Assembly (NCBI GenBank): GCA_029962745.1
Contig: CM057154.1
Coordinates: 19,534,857 to 19,598,856 of the forward strand
DNA: 64,000 nt
Source: Echinometra lucunter
Lineage: Eukaryota > Echinodermata > Echinoidea > Camarodonta > Echinometridae
Direction of reading: 5' to 3'
Shown here: in pieces, positions 46,603 through 58,724 of the stretch
How positions within the stretch are numbered: position 1 is the first letter of the stretch
Layout of the letters: each line of letters opens with the position of its first letter
The notes under the pieces: generated by a model
Databases searched by the model: none
Seen by the model: the letters and a program-made list of their open reading frames with translations, nothing else
What the model was told of the DNA's origin: nothing
Translations under genes and position numbers: made by a program

Positions 46603-47923
46603 ACATGTAGAAAAGGATAATAAGTGGGCAGTTCACTCAAATCTATAACAGAGCTTCATCACTAAGCCCTCAGAGGAGACTCTTCTGAGAAACTGGGATC
46701 ATGGTTCCAATGTTGCTACATCATTGTTAATTTCTTTGGGCAAGCCTACAGAAAAAAAAAATGACAATTTTACTCTTCAAATGCCATCAACTATAATCAC
46801 AATAAATTGCAGTTTCAGCGAGTCTGCAACTCTGACATTTTCCAGCATCTACGAGGAGAAATACCGTGGCATTTGGAACACTGACTAGAAGATTCACACA
46901 ACCTTTCCCTGTTCCATTTTCTAAATGAACTTTACTAAAGTGGCCGCCTTTCTTTCAATCGCTTTTCTACTTCACTACTTAAAGGCCCTATCTAACAATG
47001 CTTTTTTCTTTTATCTGTGACTAACTTTTAAAGACAAAAATGAAAGTTAAAAGTTGGACATAAATCTAGATCTTAAACTGCTTGAGGAAAGAAACTACAA
47101 TTATTAACTCTTTGCCTGCTGAATTAATTTTGAGGGGAAATTAATGACAATTGTTCTTTGGATATTTCCTTTAAAATCTGCTTTCCTTAGAGCAGTATTA
47201 ATGCTGGTCATTATTCTCTAGTTATCACTTAGGCACACTAGCTTTGTTTTAGTTTTTCTGGTATAATGGTAAAAGAGAAAACTAATTATTACGATTGTTC
47301 CATTAATTTGTATGATTGTGCCAATAGTCGACAGAAGCTGGCAAAGAGTTAAAGGCTTACTTGTATAAATTGTTATTCATAATAGCATTTAGAAAACCGT
47401 GCTCCTTTTATCTTTTGTTGTTTCATCATTTTTTTATTCAGTTTTCTTTCAAATACCTTGTATGCAATCACTATGGAGGGAAAGCCAAAGTCTAATATAC
47501 AAAACTGCATGTTTCTTGGAGAATATTTTACCAGGTATTTGTGACATTCTACAAAGATGGATACATTGTGTATCAGTGCCAGTGAAATATCAAACATTAG
47601 CTATAGATTTAGTGCTAAAGAGTTGAAATGAATAAAGGGTAATGGTAAAAATAGCTTTCTTCTCCTAACTAGACAATGCACCTCAAATATTTATAGCCTA
47701 CAATAGTTGCAGTTTTATGACATTTAGATATTTTGACATTTAACAGTGCTGTAATATAACAAAATGATAATAAAAAAAAAAAACCTATTATGAGGAAATA
47801 GGAATGTCAAGAGTATATTAATGCATATTATATCCTACGTCTTAAAATTATCTAACTAGGATTGGTCGAGAACTTCTCATGTGACTAAAAATAATTTCAC
47901 CATGAAAACAAATGGATATGGTG

Positions 47924-47972
47924 TGACGTCAGACCTCGGTATATTTTCCGCTATACAGAGATTCTGACGTCA
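47924..47972. promoter_or_regulatory. Two perfect cAMP-response-element octamers in inverted arms
   Basis: TGACGTCA at 47924-47931 and again at 47965-47972, inside GTGACGTCAG...CTGACGTCAC arms. The octamer is the consensus CREB/ATF site. Whether it is used, or only part of a foldback element, cannot be told. Confidence 0.4.
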
Positions 47973-48362
47973 CTTTTTACGATAACAAGCTATTTAGCTA
48001 TCGATATCTAAAAATGATCGACTGAGGCGCTGAGCGAGTCCAACACCCAGCGCACTGTGTGTGCATGGCATCGTACGACGACTATAATTTTCATGGGTGA
48101 GTTGTAAATATTTACAACAAATAATTGAAACATGAAACTATAGACATTGTAAACGTGTTTGAGTTTTCCAATTTTCATTGTTTCTTGCTCACTTCATTCA
48201 ACAGTTCAAGTTTTCACTGTTAGTGTTGCATCGTTGGTTTAAAACAATGACCTTGTGTGACTAGGCAAAATGAGCAAATGTTATACTTTGACATTTTAAT
48301 ATTACTAGAGTCTATTTTATGTACATTTTGTCACTTGTGTTGTAGGATATAAATCAAATATG

Positions 48363-48514
48363 CCATGCACCCATTGCGAAGTACCAGCTGAAATTATGGA
48401 CTCTTCGGTGAATGGCATAGCTACTATTTTCTTTGGGGCTGCGCCCCTCAGAAAATAGTGCTATGCCAGTCACCTCAGAATCCATAATTTCAACTAGAAC
48501 TTCTCAGTGCATGG
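48363..48514. mobile_element. Inverted-repeat element with GGGGCTGCGCCCC centre
   Basis: Arms CCATGCAC..., TGAAATTATGGA and ATGGCATAG.ACTATTTTCT pair with AGAAAATAGTGCTATGCC, TCCATAATTTCA and GTGCATGG; a GGGGCTGCGCCCC mini-stem is at the centre. About 150 bp. Confidence 0.65.
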
Positions 48515-48743
48515 TGTATTTGATTATTATCTCATGTCTCGTGATGAACTATTGCACTTTCGCCTTATGTGTATTGAACAGTAGTCAGAATGTTGGTTAC
48601 ATACAAGAGTTATCCTACGTGTACATTGGCAATCCCTGCGAAAGTCTAGGGAAGACTTCCTGGTTATCAAGGCTGACCATTTGTACAATTTTTGCTGCAT
48701 CCGGTATGCCTCCTCGTTTTGGAACTCTGGATACTGCCCTCCT

Positions 48744-48879
48744 GGGGGCTGTTTCATGAAACCGTCATAAGTCTAACTTCTCAGACATCCCATTGAAACG
48801 TGTATTGTAGAGTTAACACACGTTTCAATGGGATGTCCATGAACTTGAGACTTATGACGGTTTCATGAAACGCATCCCT
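48744..48879. mobile_element. Short hairpin element (GTTTCATGAAACCGTCATAAG type)
   Basis: GTTTCATGAAACCGTCATAAG pairs with CTTATGACGGTTTCATGAAAC. An inner arm, CATCCCATTGAAACGTGT / ACACGTTTCAATGGGATG, makes a second stem. No shared CAGCCAATCAGA core. Confidence 0.7.
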
Positions 48880-49904
48880 GTTGATGATCTGGTTTTAATA
48901 CTACATGTATACTTTGTATCATTTAAATATCAAAGCCAAAGTCATTATTAGGCCACATGAAATTAATTCCTAGTTTCTCGTCCTCTTTTCCAACCAATTT
49001 TCAGCCCATGCATCTCAAAATTATTTTTGTTTGTTTGTTTGTTCTAAAATGCAATTGATATCAATCTGATATCTGAACTGCGAGGTGACAAAATATCAAT
49101 AATATCAAGTAATTTTTACACTGTTTTGAGCCTCTTGAGTGCTTATATAAATGAAAAATCTTTAAAAAGGAAATTTGTGTTAAAACTGATCAAACAGCAT
49201 TATACACAAAAATATCAGATATCAAATAAAATGTAACCCCATCCAACTCAAACCGAAATTATTTACAAAATAAGTGAGTTTTTTAGAAGCACCTTGAAGA
49301 TATAATTGAGAGATTGCTTAATAGCAGAGATTTTGGATTAAGTTGATTCTAGTTTGTGCACACTGTGCTGTATAAGCCAAATTGTAAGCCTGTATAAACC
49401 CACTTTCACATTAATACATAATATAGGCCTTTATGCATGTACACACTTGTACCTCGGTAGGTAGGGGTAGTAGATGTGTGGCCTAGATATTAAAGGTTAC
49501 ATACATGTATGAAACCTTCTAAAACTATTTTGAAGATTTCTGTGCTTTAAGATAGTCCACAACAAGATGCTAACAGAACTGTAAAAATGCTATTAATTTC
49601 TTTTCCTACTCAAGTTGAGTATTAACCACATGAAATGCGAAAAATATCTTTTATCTCGGGTCAGTGATGTAAAACTTCATTAACTTCGACATGCAGCACA
49701 CAGCGCAGACACATGTGTAAAACCAATGGGAGTTCTGCTTAAGCGACAAGCATAATGAAGCACTGTGGTCGTTGTTCAGGGAGCAATCAGGGTGCAGGGG
49801 TTCTAGTGAAGGGCAGAGCACAGCTGTTTTATTGCCTTCTTTTCATATGTTCACACTAAAATCCAGTGGAAATCATGAATGGTATGTATATTGCATGATC
49901 TCGC

Positions 49905-49985
49905 TCATGTATCTTTTTATGCAAGGCGGACAATGATGAGACCATATTTAATCAATTTCATACCAGTTTTCTTTTTGCTACCAAA
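49905..49985 (+). repeat. Fragment related to the 25832-26300 element
   Basis: ATGTATCTTTTTATGCAAGG, then GGACAATGATGAGACCATAT and CTTTTTGCTACC, follow 26213-26286 block by block with substitutions. The rest of the element could not be traced. Confidence 0.5.
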
Positions 49986-50509
49986 ATTGTATGTGAGCTT
50001 TAATTAACCGATCACCCTGCCACGCTTCTAATTCGACACGCTACCCCAACCTGCTTTCATCGCTAGAGAGCTGCTGAGGTCCAGTGAGAGGTCAGTTGGC
50101 ATAGCATGGCTATTATCGAGGCAAGTCAAGCTGGTGCTGCGACTCGATAATTACCAACCATGCTTACATTGATTTTAGGCGTCAGGTTCAAAACAATTAT
50201 CTGGTGTAACAGCTGTTTGGGGTTGCAAACAGGTCGACATTTTCTTGGACCTTGGCCTGGATTTCACATTTCGCAATGCGACTCAACGCTTTAATAACCA
50301 TTTCACACTAGAGTTTATTTTGTATATGGAACAGTACTGAAAATCAGGCATGATAACCATATTGCACACACACAAAAAAAGTGTTAACACATACCACAAT
50401 ATTGGAGAGAAGAGTAATGCTAAATGTTGTAGGTATGAAACTCATATTACCCAGTGTACAACATTGACATGCTAAAGGATCGTTCAGACACACAGCTGAA
50501 AACCATGTT

Positions 50510-50898
50510 TTAACCCATTCAGGACAGGAATGATTTTAATGTCAAAGCTTCATCTGATCAGTATTTTTTTTTCTTCATTTGGCAACATGAAGTATTTTTC
50601 TTTAATTGCTAATTGCTACAGGTTTCTTATAAAATTCATGTATCTAAAACACATATACATTGATAGAAATTATGGTGAAAAGTTGCCAATTTGCATGGAA
50701 ACACATAGATTTTGAACTTTTTATTGCACTGCTGATTTGAGGACTTTAGTGCTTATTTCCCTTTCACAAACTTTCAGTATCAAATGAAAAATACTGAACC
50801 AAAATGGGTACAGTACGTGTAAAATTGTTTGCTCTTTTTTCTCAAAAGCTATTGGGCCAAACCCAAAAATGTAGACCCTCTGTCACAAAGAGGTTTAA
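50510..50898 (+). mobile_element. TTAACCC-type MITE, diverged
   Basis: Starts TTAACCCATTCAGGACAGG and ends near CAAAGAGGTTTAA. Related to 33054-33469 (TTGCCAATTTGCA..GGAAA and GGGCCAAACCCAAAAATGTAG blocks) but with many substitutions. Confidence 0.6.
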
Positions 50899-51640
50899 AG
50901 AAAAATAAGTTTTTGTTTGTTTGTTTGTTTTGCTTTGATCCAGAGATGATAAGTGCTTGTTTTTTTAAATGTAATCTTGTGTTTTTTTTACTATTCATGA
51001 TTACAAACTCACAGGCAAATTATAAATCAGAAAATGGCTTATATTACCTATTTTTTGCAATAACTGCACAAGTGGGGTTGGGCACAACATAGTGTAGACT
51101 ATAACGTACTTCCAGTGCAAACAGCTCTTTCTTCATAGATATAATGGTGTTCTTCATTTTTTAACTCCACATTTCATCAATCCGCCCACCCAGTCACTCA
51201 CCCCGTTCACCATCCTCCAAATTCATAAATCATGCCATTCACAATGGGTCGTCTACGGTTACCTACATTCGATGTGGGCGGTTTCGCGGAAAAATTCAGG
51301 GAGAAAAAGCCTTCGTTTCTGAACCAGGCCGTGTATGTGTAGTATCATCCACTTCTCGAATGAGACATCCCAATTATCTCTGGCCTATACCAGGCTCAAA
51401 TAATTGTCACCCTTGGGAATCAATTATATATTTCTATCGACCGAAATGTGTGAGTTACATGCATGCAGAAGCACAGTTTTTAAAAAGTGATGTTGCCATG
51501 GGAAATGAACGATATCTACTGAAAGCAATCGTTTCATTGTCGGCCCTGCCCTTTCTGAAAAACTATTTTTAAGAAAGGGTCAATTAATATTGTTTTTCGC
51601 CTTTTTTCAATATAAAAAAGACGAATATTCTGTTTCATCC

Positions 51641-52208
51641 TTAAAAGCAAAGTCCACCCCGGAAGTTTCACTCTTTCAATAAAAGCAGTTAAATTTGAAC
51701 AGCATTTTAAAAAAGAAATGAGCAAAATCGGTCAAAGAATAAGAAAATTACACTCATTTACATTTTCTAGTAAATTACTCTCGGCTCTACAAATTGGCAA
51801 CACTGATGACATCATATGCGAGCAGCTCTCCATTCACTTTGTACATGAAATTTCACATTTTCTCAATTTTCTTGGAAGTTACACATTTTCTAACCCCCAT
51901 AGTCCATGTATGTTCAGAAGAATTGCTTTTTACATAACATACTTTGACTACGGGATGAGAAAATGTGTAACTTTCAAGAAAATTGAGAAAATGTGAAATT
52001 TCATGTACAAAGTGAATGGAGAGCTGCTCGCATATGATGTCATCAGTGTTGCCAATTTGCAGAGCCGCGAGTAATTTACTAGAAAATGTAAATGAGTGTA
52101 ATTTTCTTATTCTTTGACCGATTTTGCTCATTTCTTTTTTAAAATGCTATTCAAATTTAACTCCTTTTATTGAAACAGTGAAACTTCTGGGGTAGACTTT
52201 CCCTTTAA
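51641..52208. mobile_element. Foldback MITE (TTAAAGGGAAAGTCC family), full length
   Basis: A 568-bp palindrome, TTAAAAGCAAAGTCCACCCC to GACTTTCCCTTTAA, very similar to 36651-37220. Both arms again read MSKIGQRIRKLHS on opposite strands. Confidence 0.8.
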
Positions 52209-52570
52209 GGTTATCATGGAGGCTTTGGATAAGATTGGGACAGCGGCCTCAGAAAGACAATCTTCACTGCTATGAATTCAACATTTTAAATTTTGTCTCT
52301 ACATCCTCAAAAGGCTTTCAGCACTAATGCCTGCAATAACATTTGAAAGCGAATTTCAAAGTCTCATAAATCAAAATTCTCCATGATTCTGCTGTCAAGA
52401 GTGTGCATTATCCTGGAGGGTTCAAAGGCTTGGTGTGCCCCTCCCCCCCCCCCCTAGTTTTGTTTTGTGTGAGGGTGTGTGTATGCGTGTTCTCTCTGGT
52501 CCCTTTATTTTTTCTTGCAAAAGACAACAACTGTTCTGAGGCTAATTTGTAGGAATAGAGTAGAGATGCA

Positions 52571-52635
52571 GGTGATTGGCTCATGGTAGAGCAGTGGTCT
52601 TCAAGCCATGAGATCCTTGGTTCAAAACCAATCTG
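52571..52635 (+). repeat. tRNA-like (SINE-type) fragment
   Basis: TGGCTCATGGTAGAGCAG resembles a Pol III A box with D-arm, and GGTTCAAAACC about 45 bp later resembles a B box. The stems do not fold as a functional tRNA, so a tRNA-derived SINE remnant is the likelier reading. Confidence 0.35.
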
Positions 52636-53153
52636 ATTTGCTCTGCACCCTTCAGTACTGATAAACATTAAAGAGGAGAGGGGGGGGGTTACACCTGAAT
52701 GATAAATTTGTTGGGGTTTAGACAAGCAAGAATGGATCCTTATCATGGCAATAAAACTACTCACGTTTCACCTCATTGTTCATAATGACTTCCAAACTCT
52801 GTAGAGTTTTAATTCATTGGAAAACTCACAAGCAGACATAAGTTTTTGTGTCATTTTTTTGTCCATTAGAAAAAAAAAAAAAACTGCATGAAATTCCTGA
52901 GTCCTTCGGTGTTTCAAAGAGTTTCAATGTAAGTGAGAATGGTTGGATGTCAGTTATGCCAACAATCACACACACACCAAGACAAGCAAAGGCAAAAAAT
53001 GAACACAAGCTACATGTAGGATGATGCAATCAGACCAGAAGTACGCGTCCCATCGTCTACATGTACGTCCCTAGTATCGATAGCAAATATCGGTTATAAT
53101 ATCGGCATTACGCGATAGGGAGAATTATCCACATTTAAGCTTGGTATACTCAC

Positions 53154-53288
53154 CTTGGCTGCAGCAGGGTTCACGTCTACGACATGAAGCCACTGCTTGA
53201 AGTTGGGGTACCTGTTATTACATCCTGCTTCAGCATCCATGCCATGCTTGCTGGCCAGCTGACGACCAAACAGATGCATAAGACGACC
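53154..53288 (-). CDS. ksr: KSR exon: CA1 region, first visible coding exon
   Basis: This 135-bp exon is 45 codons long, phase 0 at both ends. The acceptor follows a T-run (TTTTTTTTCAG) and the donor is GTGAGTATAC. It encodes GRLMHLFGRQLASKHG, then an acidic/Cys stretch, then RYPNFKQWLHVVDVNPAAAK. This lines up with the mammalian CA1 segment in which a basic amphipathic helix (KLVRY.CKQ) is followed by YPRFSDWLYTFNV.PE, so the YP.F..WL...V.P pattern is kept. In the family this coiled-coil/SAM-like domain mediates membrane attachment and RAF selectivity. The preceding exon should carry the LIDIS..L..LR..C helix, but I could not find it between 53289 and 64000. A 20.1-kb intron separates this exon from the next. 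The start is set by the splice acceptor, not by the internal Met. Confidence 0.85.
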
Positions 53289-53612
53289 CTGAAAAAAAAA
53301 TGCAAAACAAAGACAACCATATTGTTAAAGGCACTTTAAACTGGTAGAATTTGACTAGCACCATCTAACTGTAATGCTAAGATTATAACTAAATACTAAT
53401 AAAAGTGCATTACGTCTTTCATTCTATCCAGCAATTCAGCTTAAAAATAAGCACATTTTCATTGCAAACTGTTACTGCTGGGCTTGCAGGCTTTGAAAAT
53501 TGGTGTGCCAACACATTCTAAGCTTCTACAGAATGATGTGTGGATGGAAAAACAAGATGCTCCGACATTCCCAAATCCTCCAAATTCAGGAGGCTTTAGT
53601 TTGAGGCAACTT

Positions 53613-53960
53613 AAAAAGCGTAAGAGTTCAATTACTCTTAGTTATTGTAAATCATTTGTGAATTTGTGATTATGTTTTGATTCAATAAAAATGTAAGTAA
53701 AAAAATAAATCAAAGAAAAAAGTGTTCAAGAAATTGAAAATGAAGATAAGGGGTCACTGTCCAAAGCTGATCATGAAGCAAAGAAAGTCATCCATAACTC
53801 AGAAAATCATATCAAGATAAAAAAAAAAAATTTTAAAGAGTTCAATTACTCTTAGTTACTGTAAATAATTTGTTAATTTGTGATTCTGTTTTGATTCAAT
53901 AAAACATACAACAACAAAAATTAAAAGAAAAAAATTGAAGAAATTGAAAATGAAGATATG
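53613..53960 (+). repeat. Local duplication, about 224-bp spacing
   Basis: AAGAGTTCAATTACTCTTAG starts at 53613 and again near 53837; both are followed by TTTTGATTCAATAAAA and then GAAATTGAAAATGAAGATA. Confidence 0.75.
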
Positions 53961-54367
53961 TATCCAGTAATAATGTTGTAGAACTATTCATGCTTCGTTG
54001 TCTTAGGAGAGGTTGGGAAGATTGAGCTTATTCTTACATGTATATTAACTGCTTTGCAAAATATATTTCTAATCCTATGTTTTCTTTGCAATTTCACCAA
54101 ACCCAATGTGAACTTTGACTGAAAGGGAGTATAACTAAAGATAATGTTGTCATATCACTGGTGCCATTACTTTCTATCTGCTAGAGGTCATTGTTTCAAT
54201 GAAAAGACATTAAACAGACTATCAATCAAATTTATGCAAAATAAAGGGTAGCTTCTATCAACACCTCTGCTTTCCTATTGAAAATATCAAGACCATATCA
54301 TGACCGCAACGGTCTAAAGAATTCTTCAAATGAACATTAACGAAATGAAAGACTGGTGAACTGTAGA

Positions 54368-54784
54368 ATAACTCATAGACGTACAGTATCTCCTTTAGGA
54401 GACGCTTTGGCAGTATCTGTTGGTCCAGAATACTGGGCAAGACACATTATACATGAGTACAAAGAGAAAAATTCGCTGAAAATTTTGAGTCCATTTTCAA
54501 TGCAGTATGATGTTGCATTTTCGAATTAGCGTAGTTTAAATGTAACTAATCATTAAAGTCTTTAAATTGGCAACGCAGTGAATATTATATAATCCCTATT
54601 TCCGCGTTCAAATTGGCAGTTTCCGCTTAAATTTTACAATCACAATTCATTTTGGTTCATGTTATATCTATTCTATTTTTTTCAAACTATGTAAGAGTGG
54701 AAGAAAAATAATAGTTGTTGCCAATTTGAGGATTGAAGATGATTAATTTAGACCTCTCTAAAGCTCTGTACTTTTATGGGATAA
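54368..54784 (+). mobile_element. TTAACCC-type MITE, diverged CATAG subfamily copy
   Basis: Starts TAACTCATAGACGTACAG and ends TTTTATGGGATAAC. It matches 32420-32820, including GTATCTGTTGGTCCA and the AAATTGGCAACGCAGTGAAT block. The TTAA ends have mutated, so the insertion is older. Confidence 0.6.
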
Positions 54785-57375
54785 CAGAGAAGTTCATTTT
54801 TCCCTTTGGGAGTATATATGAAAACACTTACTGTTAATGTCCCTTTCGGTTTATTTTTAGAACAATTAAAAAGCAATAAGTAATTCATAATCCATCTAAT
54901 TGCGTGTAAAGATTGCAGCTAAGTGGTATGGAGGAAGGATGCTGTAAAACCTCAGTGGGGGAAACCATGTTGGGTTTTTTTAAGGATCCGCCCTTGCAAC
55001 TGTAAATAAAAAACACCCACGGAATCCTGGTTGTGTCACAACAAGTGCCTTTGAAGGATATCAACAAGCAGTTAATTGAACAGCAACAAAACAATGACCC
55101 AAAACATGACAAGAAGGATTTACTTGGATTGCAGCAACATTTCATAGTGTTGCATAATACACTCTGCTCTGGAGTCTGGTAAACAGCTTGAATCCCAACA
55201 ACCATAAGATTACAAATTAACAGATTTCGTGTAGAGTATCAGCACTGACAATGTAGCAGAATCTGTTTATGAGACAATAAGTATCAAGGTCATGTAATAT
55301 GGATTTGGGTCAAGTTATTTCAAATGATACCAAGGAGTCATGATCAGAACAGGAGCTTTCACTATAAACTATCTTCCAAGGTTTTGACTGAAGACCAGCA
55401 ATCCAAGTTATACCTGAAAAAGGTCATGTCACAAATGTCATTACTGATTATCAATACCAGTAATCAATTTTGCCTAAAACTTAAAAATTGCTTTATTATG
55501 CAATGACCATTTCAGGAATCCATCAATCTTAATTTCATGATCAGATATGCTGATTAATTTCTTTAGTTCATTATTTTTTTGCTTGAAAGCTCACTGCTTG
55601 CAAATATTTAGCACATGTTGTAATTTCCAAGAACAGAAGCAACCCCGTCACAGAAAATGGATATAATTGTTTTTTCCCCTTCCAAGCAAGTAAAGATTGA
55701 AGCCAATGACAGAATACTTGGAAAGAGGGGGAAACAGGAGGCCTTCGTCTGTCCTGTGAATGTGTACAGCTGTTCTGCTATCAAAGGGCGTTCACGGGGA
55801 TCACACACACGTGCGTGCGTGGGCGTGGGATTTCTGGCTAGAGATGTGCGATTCTTGCCGTTCAGTTGCTGCTGGAGTGCCCACCCGGTTGGCCTCTTGT
55901 TTTCTTTCTTTCAAACAGGGGTAAGATCCATCTCATATGTCATTATGCTAATGGTGGTTAAATGGAAGGGTATATAGCTAAATCGCTCACTAATACTGCA
56001 AGGTGGTATTTATCATAAACACTTGTAGCTTTTGGCAAATCGCACAAATATTATGCAATTATATTTAAGGTACTGTATGTAAACTGCAATACATATATAT
56101 AAAAAATTTTAGGCTGTCAAAACTGCAAAATTGGGGGGGGGAGGCAGAGTGCATGAAGATAATCTATATAGGAACAGAAAATTTCTCGGTATATCCTCTT
56201 TCTCATTAAAGTAACAACAACAAAAAACCCAAACAATAGTCAGACCAGAGAACCCCCATGAAAAGCAAACCTCTCTAATTCTTTTTTTTTAAATATGTAC
56301 ATGCAATAATCATATAGGCCATGGATTTAAAAGACTATACAGCTCCATGGACATGTTGCTGGACTATCAACCCACCCCATACCCCCACCCCATACCCCCC
56401 CCCCCCAAAAAAAAAAAATTTATTCAAGAACTTCTATCAAGTTTTGTACGAAATGACTACTTTTGTTACTGATAATCAAGAACTTTAACTCTGTAGTTAT
56501 TTCTAAAAAGTCTACTATTTTTATAATTTTAACATTTATGATCCAACCATTACCTACGTAACATTACACATGAGTTCTATAAACATGACAAGTGTTTCCA
56601 AATCAAACAGGCAGAATTCCCCGTAATGTGTGTTGTCATGGCAATTTCCGAATCATCAAAGGAAGAATGATATCGCGCTTTATGAAAACAAAACTAACTA
56701 CCCTGGTGTATGGAAAACAGTAACCATGGTAATTACTGGATATTGACAACTCTGATAAGAAGACAAATGCTCTAAAAATAACACAGGAAGAAAAGTCATT
56801 GAATAACATGAAAACAAATTACCTTAAAGTTTGTTGAATAACTGAAACAAGCTGAATAACTGACAGTACGAAAAGGATTTTGGAAGTGGGGCATACACGT
56901 AGATTTGAAAATGGGATAACCTGGCAATATTCACCAGGTAAATTCAGGCCGAGATATTTTACATTATAAAACGGGTTCAAGAATGTAGCCATAGCCAAGC
57001 AGACATGCTGAAATGAGCCACGGGTCCGCTCTTTATTTTTTTCGCTAACATGCACAGGAGTGCAAAAAGTGCACAGCAAAAAAGCATAACTGCACTGGCT
57101 GGAAATCCTAATGCATGCATATACGTCTGGGTGCGAACCCAATGCGCGATGAAATGCACATACATGTACTAATAAGCATACCGAGAAGCGCAGTACACTG
57201 TTAAGCTAGGCTGCACTCATCGTATGTGGTGTCACAAAAGAAAGCAAATGGCAGCCTCCACGACTGTGCGAATCTTGACATTTCAATCAGGTTCGAAGCA
57301 TATGCGGTATACATGTAGCTTAATTCTGGCTTTATATTCACATTGCATTTTGCAGACCCATTTTATAAAAGGGTG

Positions 57376-57719
57376 TTAACCCATTCACAACAGGAATTAT
57401 ATGAAGCCTAATTTGATCAGCTTTGCTTCTTCAAATTGGCAACACCAGTAATTTTCCTCTATTGCTACATTTTCTTATAAAAAGTCATGTATCTGTAAGG
57501 AATACAAAATTGACAGACAGTACGTGTACATTGAGTTAACAAGTTGCCAATTTGCGAGGAAAAGCAGGATTTTCTTTAACAAATTCCGACACAACCAAAT
57601 GGGCACTCTATGTATAGATTTTGTTTGCTCTTTTTGCTCATGTAACAGGTATTTGGTATGTTTTATAGGCCTCTGCATCAAAGTTATTCAGCTACATGTA
57701 AGCTGCATAAATGGGTTAA
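57376..57719 (+). mobile_element. TTAACCC-type MITE, internally shortened
   Basis: Starts TTAACCCATTCACAACAGG and ends AAATGGGTTAA. Lacks part of the middle compared with 33054-33469 but keeps the AAATTGGCAACACCA and TTGCCAATTTGC motifs. Confidence 0.65.
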
Positions 57720-58724
57720 CTTGGTATTTGCATGAAATTACCTGAGTTGTTGCCGTTCTGGCTTTCAGAAGCTTAAATACAACGTACACGTATATGTTGA
57801 TGGTTGAGAAACAGTAGGACCTTAAACTCATATACTTTTAAGAGTCAAGGCCCTAATGTTTCTCAACCAACAATGTATCACATTAGCAAATAAAACTCAA
57901 TCAAAACATATTAGCTTAAAAATGAGATGCAATGGGTATTTCAATTTAAAAACAAAATATCTTAGGACATTATAATCACTTTGAGGTTTCTCTTTCAAAC
58001 AAAAGTAATCAATGCAGTCTCTATGGTTTCTATCATACTGCAAAAAAAATATAAACATGACATAGCATTATGGATACTAAATTGAAGGAAAGGCTAGAAA
58101 AACTAGTGCTGTCCTCGACAGGCCTTCTGTCACCAGGCTTGTTGATAAAACTGTTGGTTTTTTTTACGGGAAGACAACATGTCGACAAGAATCAACCCAC
58201 AAAAGCACTTTGAGAGAAAATTTTAGACACAAGAAATGTTTTTGATAACCAAACTGTCTTCTGGTTTGTGTGATTTTTCTTTCTTTCAAAGTTAACATGA
58301 ACTTGAAATCGATCAAGTAATATTACTTTGGACAGCTGAATTGAACACAGAGCAAAAAATTCTGTCCCATAGACCTCCATGTTGTAGCGTTAAGCAGGGA
58401 GTACACAGAATGAGTGCTGCACTATATGCATTTGTAGCACAACTGCAATTCATGTATGTAAATAAATCTTCCTTGTTTTTGCTAAAGGAGAAGTTGCTTT
58501 TTTTTCTGTAAAAAAGAAATGTAAAGTTATTCCTGTTTGTCACTCGTTCATGTTGATTTTTAGTGCTGCTTTGACAGATATCGTGGGGCTATTCATCGGT
58601 GATTATACACTCCAGTATAGCGACAATACAGGTGTGTGACTGTAGGGGTAGGTGTATTATGAATTCAATGTCAAAAGTTATTACCAATCATTGTTTTGTC
58701 GAAAATTTGTTGACGAAACAATGA

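Larger units (their letters stand above)
33014..53153 (-). other. Large KSR intron inside CA1 (20.1 kb)
   Basis: No exon or nested gene is supported. It contains three TTAAAGGG foldbacks (36651, 44745, 51641), TTAACCC MITEs (33054, 50510), a TTAA family-3 copy (40279), retrotransposon 3' ends (35656, 39051), hairpins (37800, 48363, 48744), a TIR element (45951-46602), a 92-bp tandem duplication (45647), purine tracts (41290-41630, 43300-43420) and a paired CRE motif (47924-47972). A CpG-rich patch lies at 44040-44180. Confidence 0.7.
942..53288 (-). other. ksr: Kinase suppressor of Ras (KSR) gene, partial, seven visible exons
   Basis: Gene-level entry. KSR is a cytoplasmic/plasma-membrane scaffold that binds RAF, MEK and ERK downstream of Ras. 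Seven minus-strand exons join with matching phases: 53288-53154 (phase 0 out), 33013-32866 (1), 27609-27207 (2), 24760-24627 (1), 7435-7316 (2), 6554-6454 (1), 1164-942 (2 out). All introns are GT-AG. Together they encode about 421 residues in the family order CA1, CA2, C1 (CA3), CA4. The decisive match is the run [20 protein letters not shown] in the last exon, which I recall as present in mammalian KSR1. The start codon and the first part of CA1 are not found. The pseudokinase domain is off the left edge. Intron lengths are about 20.1, 5.3, 2.4, 17.2 (inflated by the duplicated contig end, about 7.6 kb if collapsed), 0.76 and 5.3 kb. Invertebrates generally have one KSR, so I do not choose between KSR1 and KSR2. 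Confidence 0.92.

Noticed and set aside
36728..52131. Recurring peptide MSKIGQRIRKLHSFTFSS on both strands at 36.7, 37.1, 45.2, 51.7 and 52.1 kb
   Set aside because: It is produced by the arms of foldback MITEs. The same peptide on opposite strands reflects palindromic DNA, not a conserved gene.
52571..52635. Functional tRNA gene
   Set aside because: A- and B-box-like words are present but acceptor and anticodon stems do not pair properly; treated as a SINE-type remnant.
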